24,356 nucleotides of DNA from an uncultured Collinsella sp. (GTDB lineage Bacteria; Actinomycetota; Coriobacteriia; Coriobacteriales; Coriobacteriaceae): the NCBI GenBank assembly GCA_934630375.1, contig CAKTVQ010000022.1:1-24356 (forward strand). Reading direction: 5' to 3'. Below the pieces are notes generated by a model. That model worked only from the letters and a program-made list of their open reading frames with translations, was not told the DNA's origin and made no database searches. The position numbers and the translations under genes were made by a program. Of this stretch, positions 23,429 to 24,356 are shown piece after piece; positions within the stretch are counted from its first letter, which is position 1, and each line of letters starts with the position of its first letter.

Positions 23429-23784
23429 CCGCGGTCTCGTCCTACATCGCCTACGCGCGGGCACTCAATAGGCTGGGCTGGACGCCGGCCGAGTTTGCGG
23501 TGGCGGAGTCGTTTGCCGTGCGCCTGCGCGGCATGCTGGGACGGTGTCCGGTTGCCGCCAACGGTCTGCCGCTCGTCATGGCATTTCCACGCTGCTCTTC
23601 GGTCCATACGTGTTTTATGGCCTATCCCATCGACATCGCCTTCATCGATCGCGACGGCAATATCCTCGCGCGCTACGAAAACGTACGTCCCTGGCGTATG
23701 TGCTCCTGCCCCGGCGCCTGGGCCGCACTAGAGCGCCCTTCAATCATTGTTTCGACCCCTGCTCTCCAACGCGTGCCGGCTTAA
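23425..23784 (+). CDS. DUF192 family protein
   Basis: From GTG 23425 the product has 119 residues. It shows the DUF192 pattern: AESFAVRLRGMLGR near residue 30, FPRCSSVHTCFMAYPIDIAFIDRD in the middle, and NVRPWR. The conserved CSSxHT-FM-PIDI core is intact. The C-terminal end is short and adds CSCPGAWAALERP. No signal peptide is evident. The function of DUF192 is not established, although it has been seen near Tad loci. The start overlaps the preceding stop (GTGA) with GGGGTGG upstream, so it is translated as part of the pilus operon and is its last gene. Confidence 0.82.
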   Translation: MTAVSSYIAYARALNRLGWTPAEFAVAESFAVRLRGMLGRCPVAANGLPLVMAFPRCSSVHTCFMAYPIDIAFIDRDGNILARYENVRPWRMCSCPGAWAALERPSIIVSTPALQRVPA

Positions 23785-23787
23785 GAA

Positions 23788-23817
23788 TTGGCGACAGCGG
23801 ACTTTCGTCATACGAAA
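23788..23817 (+). promoter_or_regulatory. Candidate promoter with palindromic operator
   Basis: TTGGCG (23788-23793), 17 bases, TACGAA (23811-23816) form a weak promoter. The -10 box lies in a perfect inverted repeat TTTCGT-CAT-ACGAAA (23803-23817). A palindrome over -10 before a ribbon-helix-helix gene fits self-repression. Confidence 0.45.
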
Positions 23818-23842
23818 TTGGGTAAGATGGAGGAGAAGATGC

Positions 23843-23923
23843 ATGGATGTTGAGATCCATCTCAACGCTAAAAAGCACCTGACGGAAGGGGCCGATGATG
23901 GGCAAGACGTATACGGCCGCTAA
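23843..23923 (+). CDS. Possible 26-residue leader peptide
   Basis: ATG 23843 lies 7 bases after a strong GGAGGAG (23829-23835). It encodes 26 residues (begins MDVEIHLNAKK, ends QDVYGR) and stops at TAA 23921-23923. It overlaps the start of the ribbon-helix-helix gene by 29 bases in another frame. The ribosome-binding site is better than that of many genes here, so it may be translated and couple expression of the next gene. The sequence matches no family I know. Confidence 0.35.
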   Translation: MDVEIHLNAKKHLTEGADDGQDVYGR

Positions 23924-24182
23924 TGGTCAGGTTGTAACGGATGAAATGATTGACGCGTGGTGCGAGTCGTACGAGCGCGGAGAGTTTCCGGATGGCGAAC
24001 ACACCGTTGGTGGGATCGTGCATGGACGGCCCCCACTCTCAGGTGAGGGGACGGCAACGCTGTCGGTCAAGATTCCTCTGGGAATGAAGGAGGCCATTCG
24101 TCGACGGGCGGCTGCCGAGGGGATGACGCCAAGTGAGTTTGCCCGTGCGGCTCTGAGCGAAAAACTTCTTGCTGCCGGCTGA
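23895..24182 (+). CDS. Ribbon-helix-helix DNA-binding protein
   Basis: The 95-residue product ends in a typical ribbon-helix-helix fold: strand ATLSVKIP (about 53-60), helix GMKEAIRRRAAAEG, then TPSEFARAALSEKLLA. The N-terminal half (TAANGQVVTDEMIDAWCESYERG) is a conserved-looking extension that could bind a partner. GGAAGGGG (23884-23891) precedes the tandem ATG codons at 23895 and 23898; either could start. Antitoxins often have this fold, but no toxin gene is adjacent. A solitary transcription factor is equally possible. Confidence 0.8.
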   Translation: MMGKTYTAANGQVVTDEMIDAWCESYERGEFPDGEHTVGGIVHGRPPLSGEGTATLSVKIPLGMKEAIRRRAAAEGMTPSEFARAALSEKLLAAG

Positions 24183-24206
24183 TGCCTCTGACGTGCCGAT
24201 TTAAAG

Positions 24207-24247
24207 AACCGAGGCTGTGCTCAAAAACTTTTTTGAAATTCTCGGTT
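24207..24247. repeat. Inverted repeat before the tRNA promoter
   Basis: AACCGAG (24207-24213) and CTCGGTT (24241-24247) form a perfect 7-pair stem enclosing TCAAAAA-C-TTTTTTGA, itself nearly palindromic. It may terminate the ribbon-helix-helix transcript. The right arm overlaps the tRNA -35 box by two bases. Confidence 0.5.
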
Positions 24248-24273
24248 GACCGGAACGCGTCCTTGGTTATACT
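24246..24273 (+). promoter_or_regulatory. tRNA-Phe promoter
   Basis: TTGACC (24246-24251), 16 bases, TATACT (24268-24273): five of six matches in each box. It lies about 32 bases before the tRNA. A small hairpin GCCTTG-AAA-CAAGGC (24280-24294) lies in the 5' leader. Confidence 0.8.
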
Positions 24274-24305
24274 AATCAAGCCTTGAAACAAGGCACACCT
24301 CAAAT

Positions 24306-24356
<51 letters not shown>

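Overview
The window looks like part of a high-GC actinobacterial chromosome of the Coriobacteriia, most likely Collinsella or a close relative. This is inferred from codon usage, the PheS/PheT and pyruvate kinase sequences, and a compact Tad-type pilus locus without a secretin. I could run no database search, so the genus is a judgement. All genes read on the + strand except pyruvate kinase and one possible decayed small gene.

Layout. 24-3739 holds pheS and pheT, the two subunits of phenylalanyl-tRNA synthetase. 3740-4064 holds a long palindromic element, a promoter and a NikR-type operator. 4065-6781 is an ECF-type nickel (or cobalt) importer in the order S component (CbiM/NikM with fused N part), transmembrane T component (CbiQ) and ATPase (CbiO). 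6862-7710 encodes a cytoplasmic protein of the zinc-dependent phospholipase C family. Pyruvate kinase (7923-9383) reads in the opposite direction and shares a strong bidirectional terminator with the preceding gene. A 442-base divergent region then leads to a type IIA calcium P-type ATPase (9826-12507), whose Shine-Dalgarno site lies in a predicted leader hairpin. A second copy of the palindromic element, a terminator, the ribosome-assembly GTPase rsgA (12758-13942) and its terminator follow.

From 14194 to 23784 runs one tightly packed operon for a Tad/Flp-type pilus: CpaB, CpaE/TadZ-like ATPase, CpaF/TadA motor, TadB and TadC platform proteins, Flp pilin, an unrecognised membrane-anchored protein, a second small pilin, a TadE-like pseudopilin, a large TadG-like protein, another TadE/F-like pseudopilin and a DUF192 protein. 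Most junctions overlap or touch, which suggests translational coupling. No prepilin peptidase is present in the window. The end holds a ribbon-helix-helix protein behind a palindrome-covered promoter and the 5' part of a tRNA-Phe (GAA) gene. The closing tRNA-Phe and the opening pheST lie at opposite ends of the window and are not adjacent.

The most striking unexplained signal is a pair of 95-base palindromes placed 11-12 bases after the stop codons of pheT and the calcium ATPase. All eight base-pair differences between the two copies within the stems are compensated. Other points of interest are an exact GTGTTAC-N14-GTAACAC operator before the nickel transporter, a possible ATT start in the pilus operon, and a cysteine-rich, lower-GC segment in the TadG-like protein.
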